A stretch of DNA of 64,000 nucleotides, from assembly GCA_001599355.1 (NCBI GenBank), contig BCGQ01000007.1, positions 252,620 to 316,619 of the forward strand. The letters run 5' to 3'. How positions within the stretch are numbered: the first letter of the stretch is position 1; every line of letters starts with the position of its first letter. The position numbers and the translations under genes were made by a program. Below the pieces are notes generated by a model that saw only the letters and a list, made by a program, of their open reading frames with translations, had not been told where the DNA came from and did not search any database. Source of the stretch: Nakazawaea peltata (Eukaryota > Ascomycota > Pichiomycetes > Alaninales > Pachysolenaceae). Positions 46,387-56,314 of this stretch are shown piece by piece.

Positions 46387-47279
46387 AGTTGATGATTCCT
46401 TGGCTATTTGGCAATGTTGTGCCGCTCTTAAATCTCAATTGTACAGCCTCTCTGTTATCTTGTCGGGGCCTCTCTTAACTCTTGCCCTTCTTATTCCTCC
46501 CTTACTTAACCGCTCAAGGTTGTTCTTAGCTGGAGAATTTTCAGCGCATGATTTCCGATTAGAGATGCTTCCTAAATAGGAAATGTAATGGGGAGAAACG
46601 ACGACTCGCCGAAAGGGGAAACAAGGTGAGGGTCGAGGAGTTCGGAGGGTCCGTTCGGACTTCAGTTTTTTTTTTTTTGTGATCTGGTAGAGTGACGATG
46701 ATCGTTTATTGTCTTATTGAGGTCCGGAGAATTTTTTAACTAGTGCTACGTTTCGAAAACCTCGAGTTTCTTACATTGTTCTAATATGTACTATGCTTTG
46801 GTCCCCCCACTTCCCCCACTTCCGTGCTTCGGATTAACACCTGGGGTACGTTTAAATTTCATATTGTTTTAAGGTTATAGCGAGGTGGTTACTGGGTTAA
46901 ATGTAGTATGGATTTTCGTGTAATCTGCCCTTGATTTTGTACTTCACATTACTTACTTTCCACTACCTATTTCCACCACCGATTTCCATTGCCTATTTCC
47001 TACCACCCAATTCCCATTACCTACCCCCTCCGCTCCACCCCCAGCATACCATCCTTTCCCTAGACTTTTCTTTTATTGGAGAAAACCCCTCTCGCTGCAG
47101 GTGGATATGCAAAGTTTTTCCTTTGCTCTTGCAGGTTTTTTTTCCACAATAAGGTTCGGGGTTCATTTTAGGGGGGCTACAGGAACGGTAGAAAACAATA
47201 TAAAAGGAACCCCCCAAGCAATTATGTATGTATTTCACCTTCAATACTATTTAGGTTAAGATAGCTTGACTTATTTACG
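46387..47279. promoter_or_regulatory. Divergent SSN2 / DHA1-transporter promoter region
   Basis: This 893-bp gap marks the edge between the housekeeping block and the accessory region. Visible are a T11-type run (about 46665-46678) and the palindrome-like GTCCGTTCGGAC (46649-46660), an everted CCG/CGG pair of the kind bound by zinc-cluster factors, with TTCGGA also at 46641-46646. A C/T-rich stretch follows (about 46930-47050), and a TATA box TATAAAAG lies at 47199-47206, 74 bp before the transporter ATG. Confidence 0.48.
46649..46660. promoter_or_regulatory. Everted CCG/CGG pair (zinc-cluster type site)
   Basis: GTCCGTTCGGAC has symmetric arms GTCCG and CGGAC around TT. Everted CCG-Nx-CGG pairs are a known binding format for Zn2Cys6 dimers, including regulators of drug transporters. 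It lies 620 bp from the DHA1 transporter and 263 bp from SSN2, so the target is uncertain. Confidence 0.3.
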
Positions 47280-48941
47280 ATGGCATTAATATCTAAAAAA
47301 GATTCGAGCTCTCGTCTTGGTCACGAGACTGCTTATTTGGAAGACTCCACCCCTTCTTCGAGATCATACCTGCCCTCCGTTGACAACACCAACGATGAAA
47401 AGAAAAGAAACAACGATCACATCGAAGATGTCGACTCGGCAAGAGTGTCCGGACCAGGAAAACTTCTTGAAGATGGCAGAAGAGAATTGACGGAGGCTGA
47501 CTGTTATGACAAATTAGGTTTTACTTTCCCTTGGGCTAAGAAATGGACCATCTTAACAGTAATCTTCCTTGTCCAGACTTCGATGAATTTCAATGCCAGT
47601 GTATACCCTAGTGCTATCAGTGATCTTACTGATTATTTCGGGATTTCTCAACCTGTCGCTAGAGTCTCTCAAATGATCTTCCTTATTGCTTATGCCTTTG
47701 GTTGTGAGTTGTGGGCTCCATGGTCTGAAGAATATGGTCGCTGGCCTATCATGCAACTTTCTCTTTTCTTTGTCAATATCTGGCTGCTTTTAGGTGCTGT
47801 GTCCCCTACCTTCGCCAGTGTCGTTATTGCTAGATTCCTTGGTGGTCTTTCTTCCGCTGGTGGTTCTGTCACCTTGGGTATGACCGCCGATATGTGGGAA
47901 GCAAATGATCAAGGTTATGCCGTTGCTTATGTCGTTTTGTCATCTGTTGGTGGATCAGCTCTTGGTCCAATTTTTGGTGGTATCATCTCTGAAAAGCTTA
48001 CCTGGAGATGGAACTTCTGGATCCAAGTAATTTTCGGAGGTGTTGTCCAACTGATGCACTTCTTTTTGGTTTCAGAAACTCGTTCCAGTGTATTGTTAGA
48101 CAGAGAAGCAAAGAGACGCAGAGAATCTGGTGAGGACACTAATATTTATGGTCCGGGCGAGATTAATGGTCATGATTTGAGCATGAAACAAATTATCACT
48201 ATTTGGAAAAGACCATTTGAGATGTTCCTTTTTGAACCAATTGTCTTGTTCCTTTCCTTGTTATCTGGTTTCTCCGATGCCTTGATTTTCATTTGTATGG
48301 AATCATTCACTCCAGTTTTCAAACAATGGAACTTTGGGACTATTGCTATTGGTTTAGCTTTCATTCCGGTGGTCATCGGTTATATCGTTGCTTATGGTAT
48401 TCATCTCCCAGATGTTGCCAGACAACAACATATTATGAAGACTGAAGGAGAATCAGCCAGATACGCCGAAAGAAGACTTCTTTTACTTTTGTTCATCGTT
48501 CCTTTGGAGGCAATTGGATTATTCGGATTCGCATGGACTTCTATGGGCCCAGCCTACAACCCATGGATCGCTCCAATGATTTTCATCTTTCTTATTGCCA
48601 TTGCAAACTTCAGTATTTACATGTCGACCATCGACTACATGGTTGCTGCTTATGGTCCTTACTCAGCTTCTGCAACTGGAGGAAATGGTTTTGCCCGTGA
48701 CTTTTTAGCAGGTGTCAGTGCCATGTATGCTACTCCAATGTATAACAACATTGGTAAGAAGTATCATCTTCAATGGGCTAGTACCCTTCTTGGTTTCTTA
48801 GCTGTTCTTGTTGCCATTCCAATTTATGTCTTCTATTGGAAAGGTCCTCAAATTAGAGCCAAAAGTAGATTTGCCCAAACTTTGGCAGCGGACCGTCTGG
48901 CTCTGCATATCGATCACGATCATGAAGAGTCTAAGGCATGA
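47280..48941 (+). CDS. MFS transporter, DHA1 (drug:H+ antiporter 1) family
   Basis: This is a major facilitator carrier of the fungal 12-helix DHA1 group, which includes drug and polyamine exporters such as Flr1 and the Tpo proteins. The 553-residue protein has a hydrophilic N-terminus (about 1-78). Helix 1 is at about 80-100 (WTILTVIFLVQTSMNF). Loop 2-3 carries LWAPWSEEYGRWPIMQ, a variant of the DHA1 GPLSEIYGRRPV motif. Then come RFLGGLSSAGGSVTLG (helix 4) and helix 5 with GSALGPIFGGII. A central cytosolic loop (about 260-305) and six more helices follow. Substrate cannot be told. It is the first gene of the accessory region, with a strong TATA box 74 bp upstream. The next gene is a convergent MCH-type carrier. 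Confidence 0.87.
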   Translation: MALISKKDSSSRLGHETAYLEDSTPSSRSYLPSVDNTNDEKKRNNDHIEDVDSARVSGPGKLLEDGRRELTEADCYDKLGFTFPWAKKWTILTVIFLVQTSMNFNASVYPSAISDLTDYFGISQPVARVSQMIFLIAYAFGCELWAPWSEEYGRWPIMQLSLFFVNIWLLLGAVSPTFASVVIARFLGGLSSAGGSVTLGMTADMWEANDQGYAVAYVVLSSVGGSALGPIFGGIISEKLTWRWNFWIQVIFGGVVQLMHFFLVSETRSSVLLDREAKRRRESGEDTNIYGPGEINGHDLSMKQIITIWKRPFEMFLFEPIVLFLSLLSGFSDALIFICMESFTPVFKQWNFGTIAIGLAFIPVVIGYIVAYGIHLPDVARQQHIMKTEGESARYAERRLLLLLFIVPLEAIGLFGFAWTSMGPAYNPWIAPMIFIFLIAIANFSIYMSTIDYMVAAYGPYSASATGGNGFARDFLAGVSAMYATPMYNNIGKKYHLQWASTLLGFLAVLVAIPIYVFYWKGPQIRAKSRFAQTLAADRLALHIDHDHEESKA

Positions 48942-49289
48942 ATAATGTGCTCATGAATTATTAAATAGAGATATATGTGATAGAGTAATAGATATAAATT
49001 TTTTTAAGCAGGTAAATTCTCTCTTTCTTTGTCATTTAGTGAATTGATATCTATCTACTCCTTCAATTCTTGTGACTCAATAATCACCTTAATAGTTACC
49101 TTTCTTGAATTTTGTTGTCTAACTTCCCCCAGAAATAAACTATGAAAAAACTGGAGCTGCAAGAAAAAAAAGGGGGTGTGTGAAAAAAGACCCCCTTTGA
49201 GACGAAGAAAAAAAAGATTAAAATAAGAGTTAGCGACAGTCATTTTTTTAATCTAACAATGTGTATTATTTTTATATATTACAAATGAT
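48942..49289. other. Convergent 3' region between two MFS genes
   Basis: These 348 bp separate two convergent stops. They contain A- and T-runs and a perfect 9-bp inverted repeat at 49169-49198. No gene is seen. Confidence 0.5.
49169..49198. terminator. Perfect hairpin between convergent transporter genes
   Basis: AAAGGGGGT (49169-49177) and ACCCCCTTT (49190-49198) pair fully around a 12-base loop, with A-runs before and within. Placed between two convergent stops, it could mark 3' ends or block read-through for both genes. The mechanism is inference, since yeast terminators do not usually need hairpins. Confidence 0.42.
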
Positions 49290-50753
49290 TCATATCCTTG
49301 TTCTCAAGCTAAACTTACTTTGAGAGGGTATCATAATTCTGTTGGCAACATGGAAGGCCAGACCAACTGCCAGTAAACTTGCTGTGTAGATGATAAGCCT
49401 TTCATAACCCACAGCTGATCCAGCTCCGATTATTGCACCACCTATAGGAACTCCAAATAAATTACCGAGACCAGCAGCGAAGTACATTGTAGCATAGCGT
49501 TTCCCGAAATGTTTCACTGGAGACACAACCGAGCATGTCAAAGGAATTAACAGGTAAACAGACAGCGAAAATACTCCATAAACAACAACATACAGATACA
49601 AGACTTTTAAATGCGACCCAAATGGTAACCAAAGCAGGAATTGGGCAATACAGCAACAGGTATTCATTATAATGGCAACATTGAAGACACCATATTTGTC
49701 AGCACAGTAATTTGGAACTACTCTACCCAAAACACTAGCCAGATTTAAAATCGATACCAATTGAAACAGGACTGCCTCCGAGGATCCTGTAACATTGATG
49801 GCATACGAACTGAAAAATGTAGCAGAAGTAGTTAATGCAGCCTCTAGTACAGTCGTCAGAATAACACATAACAAAAATTTGAGATCCTTGCATGCTTTGA
49901 TATCTATACTGTTTTTCACAAAATACCAGAAGGGTCTATTTTTCAATACCAGAACATCCACTCCTAGGTCATCTGCTTCTTTTAAAAGCAAAGCCTCTCT
50001 AAAAGCTGGCCTTTCCTTAATCATTAATGTCGCAGAAGATAACATTACAGCTGCCAAAAACAGTAAGATTCTCATTCCCCATAGGAAGCCTACTTTCTGA
50101 AATAAAGCGTTCATGATCAACGGGAGAATTGTTCCTCCAACAGATCCTCCAGCCATTGCAAGACCCATTGCCATACCTCTCCTTTTAAGGAACCAATGAG
50201 AGAGAACACCAATGAGTGGGTTGAAACATAAAGATGCTCCGATACCGGTCAAAACTCCAAAGGAGAGGATAAACTGGTACGGTTCTTTACAGCTTCCAGT
50301 AGCAAATAAGCCAACAAATACCATAACAATGCCACAACACATTGGCACGAAGAATCCTATCTCATCAAAAATGATACCGCTGAAGACACTCCCCATGCAG
50401 GTGAGTCCAACAAAGATGGAAAATATCCAACTAATAACAGTTTCGGAAGTATGGGATAACTGGTGATTAGAGATGTACAGCTCTATGGGTCCCATAGAAT
50501 TTGGCAATCCAAAAGAGATGACAAGTCCTAGGAAGCTCCCAAGGACTACCAACCACCCTTGAAGGCCACCATCGGGATAGAACAAGTCTTGCTCGTAATT
50601 TGAATGTAGGAGAGCAGGTAGATCGGTGATAGGAGTTGTTATCTCCGGCTCTAGTACGATAACATCTTCATTGAAGTCTCTCTCCTCAGTCGTTTCACAA
50701 AATCTAGCACCGCCCGACTGGTCTTTATAGCTTTCAGCTGGACCCAGACTCAT
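49290..50753 (-). CDS. MFS transporter, monocarboxylate-porter-like (MCH family)
   Basis: This carrier is related to mammalian monocarboxylate transporters and yeast Mch1-Mch5; the only yeast member with a firm substrate is Mch5 (riboflavin uptake). The 487-residue protein has a cytosolic N-terminus (about 1-58) followed by the family opener PDGGLQGWLVVLGSFLGLVI (about 60-79). Helices 2-6 follow with GIGASLCFNPLIGVLSHWF and KRRGMAMGLAMAGGSVGGTI (about 189-208), a central loop (about 245-275), and six further helices. It is transcribed divergently from the arylsulfatase across 854 bp, which suggests joint control and perhaps transport of an organic anion. The substrate is not known. Confidence 0.87.
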   Translation of the reverse strand: MSLGPAESYKDQSGGARFCETTEERDFNEDVIVLEPEITTPITDLPALLHSNYEQDLFYPDGGLQGWLVVLGSFLGLVISFGLPNSMGPIELYISNHQLSHTSETVISWIFSIFVGLTCMGSVFSGIIFDEIGFFVPMCCGIVMVFVGLFATGSCKEPYQFILSFGVLTGIGASLCFNPLIGVLSHWFLKRRGMAMGLAMAGGSVGGTILPLIMNALFQKVGFLWGMRILLFLAAVMLSSATLMIKERPAFREALLLKEADDLGVDVLVLKNRPFWYFVKNSIDIKACKDLKFLLCVILTTVLEAALTTSATFFSSYAINVTGSSEAVLFQLVSILNLASVLGRVVPNYCADKYGVFNVAIIMNTCCCIAQFLLWLPFGSHLKVLYLYVVVYGVFSLSVYLLIPLTCSVVSPVKHFGKRYATMYFAAGLGNLFGVPIGGAIIGAGSAVGYERLIIYTASLLAVGLAFHVANRIMIPSQSKFSLRTRI

Positions 50754-51607
50754 CTAGACATGAACACGATAGTTCAAACGGCGATGGCCCGGATCCATAG
50801 CTGTTTTTATATCCCAAGATAAGCGCAATGCAGAACGGCAAGATGCGACATAGCGGAAAACTATTCCGTTTTTGGGATCTCGAGTTTACTAGTGTGACAA
50901 ATTAGTAACACACAATTTGGATAAAATGCTCATGCGCTGTATACCAGAGTTGGAAAGAGCGAAAAGCGCATTTTTTTCCTTGTATCAACAAAAATTTTTA
51001 AGAGTATTGTGGGGAAGTGGAGGGCACGGTGGAGGCGCTAGTTGGCCTTTCTCTCCCACCTTTTAAGTCGGGAAAATGGAGCAGTCATTTCACCATGTTG
51101 ATGTAATTCAAATGCTATTCTCGTTACATTAGTTGAATTCTCTAACATAAATTACGGAGTACAATAGAGCCTTCTTTATTTAGTTCTTACTTGTTTTATA
51201 AGCTCTTTAATATGTTATATAATTTATTTTTCAGAAGCTTAAGAATTACATACTTTGAGTGTAGTGGAGTAAACTTGAAGAGGATTTTTTCCCCCAAGAT
51301 GAACTATTGTCTGAACACTTCAAGAATAATAATAGTTCTCAAATTAAGCTTCGATTCCTTTGGTCCCAGTCTAATATCCCGTGGAACGATCACCATCCCT
51401 TAGTAACCCCTTAGCACGGAATGAAAAATATGTGGCTCAGATTTTTCTTTAATGCGCAGTGTAACATCTTATGTGTTACCCCTTTCTTGAATTGTGGGAT
51501 CTAAAAAAAGACACTACTTGCATGATAATATAAAGAGGCCCTGTTTCCTGAGCCAATTACCCCTTGAAAGGAAGTAGAGAGAAAACAAACCACGAAATAC
51601 TAAAAAG
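50754..51607. promoter_or_regulatory. Divergent MCH-transporter / arylsulfatase promoter
   Basis: This 854-bp shared promoter has a TATA box for each gene: TATAAAAA on the minus strand (50804-50811, 51 bp before the transporter) and TATAAAGA (51529-51536, 72 bp before the sulfatase). CGGAAAACTATTCCG at 50854-50868 is an inverted CGG-N9-CCG pair with 5-bp arms. TGTGGC at 51431-51436 resembles the core of the Met31/Met32 sulfur-regulon site, but no CACGTG for Cbf1/Met4 was found. Confidence 0.5.
50854..50868. promoter_or_regulatory. CGG-N9-CCG palindrome (candidate zinc-cluster operator)
   Basis: CGGAAAACTATTCCG has arms CGGAA and TTCCG around a 5-base spacer. Inverted CGG triplets at a fixed distance are the classic site for Zn2Cys6 homodimers. 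It lies 101 bp upstream of the MCH-type transporter and in the promoter shared with the sulfatase. The Zn2Cys6 gene at 56315 is a natural candidate binder, which is inference. Confidence 0.42.
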
Positions 51608-53293
51608 ATGCTGACTGCCAAAAAGCCAAACTTTTTGATTATTGTAGCCGATGATCTTGGCTTTACTGATATCCTGCCTTATGGAGGTGAAATTGATACT
51701 CCAAATTTACAAAAATTGGCTGACAGGGGAATTAGACTCACTGATTTCCATACCGCTTCAGCTTGTTCGCCTACCAGATCAATGTTATTGTCAGGTACTG
51801 ATAATCATATTGCTGGTTTGGGACAGATGGCAGAATATATGAGGAGAACCCCAGAGGCTTTCAAGGGAAGACCAGGTTACGAGGGTTACTTAAATGATAG
51901 AGTGGTTGCTTTGCCAGAAATTTTGAAGGATGCAGGATACTACACCTTTATTTCTGGGAAATGGCATTTAGGGTTATTTAAAGGACAGTGGCCTGTTGAT
52001 AGAGGATTCGAGAAGTCTTTCACGTTACTTCCAGGGAGTGGAAACCATTATAAGTATGTGTACAAAGAGGCAGATGGGAGTCACCCAAACTTCATGCCTA
52101 GTTGGTATGTTGAAGATGACAAGGAGCTTGACGCCGAAGAGTACTTGCCAGATGATTTTTACAGTTCAAGCTTCTACACGGATAAAGGCTTAGAATTTTT
52201 GAAGGATGATGGCCTCCGTAAGGGAAGACCTTTCTTTGGTGCTTTAACATATACTGCTCCCCATTGGCCTCTTCAAGCTCCCAGAGAGGTAATTGATAAA
52301 TACAGAGGCCGTTACGATCAGGGTCCATCAAAGTTAAGAAAGGAGAGATTAAAGCGGGCGGTTGAGCTCGGAATTATCCCTGATGGAGTTGCACCACATG
52401 AAGTTGTAACCAAGAGAGAAAAGCCTTGGTGTGAACTTACGGACAGAGAAAAGGAAGTGGAGGCCAGAATTATGGAGGTCTACGCTGCTATGGTTGATGT
52501 GTTGGATCAAAACTTGGGTAAAGTTTTTGACCACTTAGAGGCATCCGGTGAGCTTGATAATACTTTTATCTTGTTCATGTCCGACAATGGCGCTGAGGGG
52601 ATGTTCATCGAGGCGTTACCTTTAGCCATTGAGAGAATAGGAAAGAATATTGCTGAAAAGTACGATAACTCATTTGATAATTTGGGAAACTGGAACTCAT
52701 TCCCTTGGTACTCTGATCAATGGGCGCAGGCAGCCACTGCCCCCTATTATATGTATAAGCTGTATAATTCTGAGGGTGGAATCAGATGCCCACTGATTAT
52801 CAGTTTCCCTCAAAACTACAAGAAGAGCCTGGGTAAAATTCTTCCAGCTTTCACCACGGTTATGGATGTACTTCCTACTGTTTTAGAATTGGCAGAACTT
52901 GAGCACCCGGGTAAAAAATATAAAGGTAGGGATGTTGCCATTCCAAGGGGAAAGTCATGGGCTTCCTACTTAGATGGTAAGACTCATAGAGTACACGACT
53001 CCGATCATGTAACAGGATGGGAGTTGTTCGGTCAGCGTGCTGTCAGGAAAGGGAAATACAAGGCACTCTTCATTCCTAAACCTCTTGGGTCAGGTGCTTG
53101 GCAATTATTTGACATTGAGAAGGATCCAGGGGAGATTCACGATTTAGCAAAGTCTCACAAGACTGAATTGGACAAGCTTTTGGAATACTGGGCAGAGTAT
53201 GTTGCTGACACTGGACTCTTTGAGTGCGAGGATTTATTTACCGAAGCCTTCGACGAGGACTATACTCCTCTTGTAATCCCTGATGAGAAGTGA
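51608..53293 (+). CDS. Bacterial-type arylsulfatase (AtsA-like, type I sulfatase)
   Basis: This enzyme would hydrolyse sulfate esters of phenols to release sulfate. The 561-residue protein is collinear with Pseudomonas aeruginosa AtsA (536). It keeps its metal and substrate residues: D15, D16, the formylglycine motif C53-S-P-T-R57, K118 and H120 (SGKWHLGL), H219 (APHWPLQAP), D326-N327 (MSDNGAEG) and K384. Long stretches such as LTDFHTASACSPTRSMLLSG are nearly identical to the bacterial protein. There is no signal peptide, so it should be cytosolic. Codon use looks like its neighbours and there is no intron. Resemblance to bacterial enzymes suggests ancient transfer, as reported for other yeast sulfatases. 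A formylglycine-generating enzyme must exist for classical activity; none is in the window. Confidence 0.94.
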   Translation: MLTAKKPNFLIIVADDLGFTDILPYGGEIDTPNLQKLADRGIRLTDFHTASACSPTRSMLLSGTDNHIAGLGQMAEYMRRTPEAFKGRPGYEGYLNDRVVALPEILKDAGYYTFISGKWHLGLFKGQWPVDRGFEKSFTLLPGSGNHYKYVYKEADGSHPNFMPSWYVEDDKELDAEEYLPDDFYSSSFYTDKGLEFLKDDGLRKGRPFFGALTYTAPHWPLQAPREVIDKYRGRYDQGPSKLRKERLKRAVELGIIPDGVAPHEVVTKREKPWCELTDREKEVEARIMEVYAAMVDVLDQNLGKVFDHLEASGELDNTFILFMSDNGAEGMFIEALPLAIERIGKNIAEKYDNSFDNLGNWNSFPWYSDQWAQAATAPYYMYKLYNSEGGIRCPLIISFPQNYKKSLGKILPAFTTVMDVLPTVLELAELEHPGKKYKGRDVAIPRGKSWASYLDGKTHRVHDSDHVTGWELFGQRAVRKGKYKALFIPKPLGSGAWQLFDIEKDPGEIHDLAKSHKTELDKLLEYWAEYVADTGLFECEDLFTEAFDEDYTPLVIPDEK

Positions 53294-56200
53294 AAAAAGG
53301 TGAACCCATGTATAGAAAAGTATTTGAAATAAAATTATTTCCTAGTTTCCCGACCACTTGTAAATAATCCATTTTTTAGACAAGCCTTGTGCATTCTCAT
53401 TTCCATTTGGCACATAGGCAGACCCTGTTTAGACGTTAGACGTTGAAGGGCCAAGGTTGGTTCCCAAGTTGAGCAAATACTAGCTCAAGAAACAAACTGT
53501 ATTAGTGTCTTTCAAAAGTAGAGTTCTATTACTGAAGTTAAGTGGTCTCTACTGTAAAGAGCAAGTGCCTCAAGAACTGCAAGAGTCTATAACCTTTAAT
53601 AGTGTCACCTGTTTCCAAATCATTATACCATATTACAATGACTATCGGATTATTTATCCCTTGGAAAACCCCTTAATTAACATTTTGAACAAAAATCTTT
53701 CAGGTCAATAATAAACAAATAAGCTAATGAAAAACTTCAAAAAATCATACAATACATAAAAGGACACTATACTATTTCTACAGTTGCCCTGTAACAATCA
53801 ACATTCGTCTGTTGCATGCTATCAGAGACAGCATTCTCTTCTGAGAGACATTATAGTTCACAGACTCTGTCATGCTCTGCAAAAGCTCTAAAATGGTCAC
53901 ATAGAAAGAAAATCTGCGCTTGCCAGTGATTTTGCCAGTGATCAGGCACTGTAAAACCATTGAAACTCTCAAATAGCTGGACACAAGAAGCCACGGAGCT
54001 TTGTGTGGTCTTATGTATACTAGTAGCCAAACATACACAACTTTGGCGGCACCGATCAAACACTTTCTGTCCTGTAGAGCTCCTCACCCAACGCTGTGTT
54101 CGTTATTAATAAATACTAAGAAATATTCATAATTGTTCTAAACTCATCATCAAAAAACTCTGTAAATTTACACAATCATCATCAAGAGAAGTAAAATCTA
54201 CTTCATGTAAGAGTCAAGAGCACGCACGGGGAGTAGAATACAGTTAGGTCTATCACATCTCGCTATGTGTTCACTTGTACTTGCCGATTGTTTTGTTAAG
54301 ATTGAATATTTATGATTTCCTATTATTATAAAGAATAACCCGCAGAATAAGACTGAAGTTAGAATCACTTAAGAATAGTATGGCGTCTCTTCGCCATTGT
54401 AACGTCCGCTACCGTAACCAAAGAGACTGGGGCAGCATCAAATGAACAACACCACTCAGCGATCAAGCTTGGCAGAAGACCAGCCAACGGATTCATATTT
54501 AGAAGCCTATTTGTCTTATTTGAAGTTTTTGCTCATTATTAAAGTATAATTCGAAGGAAACTTTGGTAATTGAGGATTTCGATCTATCACAGTGCTACAA
54601 TGATCACATAGACGTGAACTGAAAGATTTAGAGGGATACAACAACTGTTTGCCAATCAAGTTACAGTTTTTATCAACTGGTGAACGTCCTATCGATTCTT
54701 TTGAGCTCCTTTATCATGCGCTCGAAACAAGTTTTCGAAAAACTCTTAATTAGCCATTGACTATTTCAATTAGAATGTTGTAGGGACGATAAGTTCAAGT
54801 GGAACCCAGAACTTCGTATTTAGATTCCAAAGGAAAGTTCTGAGTCAATTTTAAACACTTACATCAAGCTCAGCTAGCTATCATTTGATATTTGCGGTAT
54901 TTGGGCAATTAAGTGTTCCTTCAACTAATGAAAAATCCTTTTTTCATTCAATCATACGCAGATAATCAAGCTTAGGGTCTATCTGGACCCGGTAGCTTTC
55001 TGTCCCTTCGTCTCCGTCGATATTGGAAGAATTCAGGAGTGCTGCTGTATCTGGCACCTGAAGTAAAGTAGTGCTATAATTGTTATGGCATTAGAAGGTC
55101 TATCATAGGGAGCAGTGGTTAGAGAAGCTATACATCTATAGATATATTTGATTTGTAAATTGTGCGAAACAGTTACAACGGTTGAAGAGATGTACCTATA
55201 TGTTTTCATGTTTCTAAATCTTTGAATACTAGGGAATAGGGGAATGAACGCTAGTTTGAGATTCTTCGAAGTTTTCGTTCTTAAACTATTTAGATTGGAG
55301 CTTCATTTCAGTTGCAGGACTGACAAAAAATGATCTAAACCACTCCCGCCCCTTGGCTCAGAGGATAGAAGAGAGAGAGCTTTCTTTGGTTGAAAATGGA
55401 AATCATTTTGTCCTAGAGGCTGGTGATTGACCGTTTTGTATTGCTCTATAAGCTTTTCTCCCACCAGTTCTACTCCTCTGCTATGAGAGGTAGCAGCTGG
55501 TGCTGTGAGAAAAAAAAACTAAAATTGATAAACTGCTGATGTGTTATCCAAGGTTCGAAGGAAGGGGGAACATAGGCAAAGGCATAAGTATAATCGGCAT
55601 CGTGGATTGCTCACCCATGCTTCCAAAGTCACCATTGGGTTCAAGGCATATACTTCAGCTTGCATTATAGGAGATATTTATATTACGAACACCTCTTGGT
55701 TATGCTGGTGCTCTATCAAAGGGGTGCGCCTCAAGGGTTTTTTCATGCCAGTCGTGTGAGACCCCAAAGATAAAGGGAAAGGGGGGGGATAAAGGACGTG
55801 TAGAGATGAAGAAACCCATCCCTGTTCACCTATTTAGACACTAGATTGGACCATAAGTGTCACTTGGGATCAAAAGACTTACTGGGTTTTACTTGTTGGA
55901 AATAATTTATATAACAAATAAATTCAATTTTTAAGAAGGTCATAAGATATACGTAGAAGTGAAACGAAGAATACTTTGAATGATAATTGATCCAATTAAA
56001 TCTATTACTATTATAACAAAATGAAAGAGACTATGATCGCTGCCCGAATGATAACACAAGAGAAGGGAATCGGATAAGTAGTTTTCTCATAGAAGCTTCC
56101 CTCTCCGCAGGCCTCAGTTTCATTCTGGGTCTTCCCCATAAATTTCCATGATATTAGTTAAGCCGCGTTTTTTTCGCTGCAAGTCTTTTTATTCTGGAGA

Positions 56201-56314
56201 TAAAAAAAATCTTCGAGGAACATTTTGTGCTCTCCGATAAGAGTTAATGAAGAGCAGTTCTCGACGAATAATTTCACCAAGACCCAGAAATTCAATCGAA
56301 TGAGCAATTGAAGA
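53294..56314. other. Gene-free 3-kb stretch between arylsulfatase and zinc-cluster gene
   Basis: This is by far the largest gap in an otherwise dense window. It holds only short open frames (under 95 codons) on both strands, none resembling a known protein. No tRNA, 5S rRNA, snRNA, transposon or long inverted repeat was recognised by eye. Small features are a 6-bp-arm hairpin TTGAGC/GCTCAA (about 53471-53490), a G-run at about 55781-55789 and AT-rich blocks near 54110-54180 and 55900-56000. It may be a decayed gene, an origin, a centromere-type region, a long regulatory region or an unrecognised noncoding RNA. Confidence 0.5.
56300..56311 (+). promoter_or_regulatory. Four-codon in-frame upstream ORF
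   Basis: ATG AGC AAT TGA ends three bases before the main ATG of the zinc-cluster gene and lies in the same frame. Such a minimal uORF could dampen translation or depend on reinitiation or stop read-through. Its use depends on where transcription starts, which cannot be seen here. Confidence 0.4.

Noticed and set aside
53778-54087. Two overlapping short frames on the minus strand in the 3-kb gap
   Set aside because: They are under 95 codons, begin with or near ATG by chance, and show no domain, signal or conserved motif.
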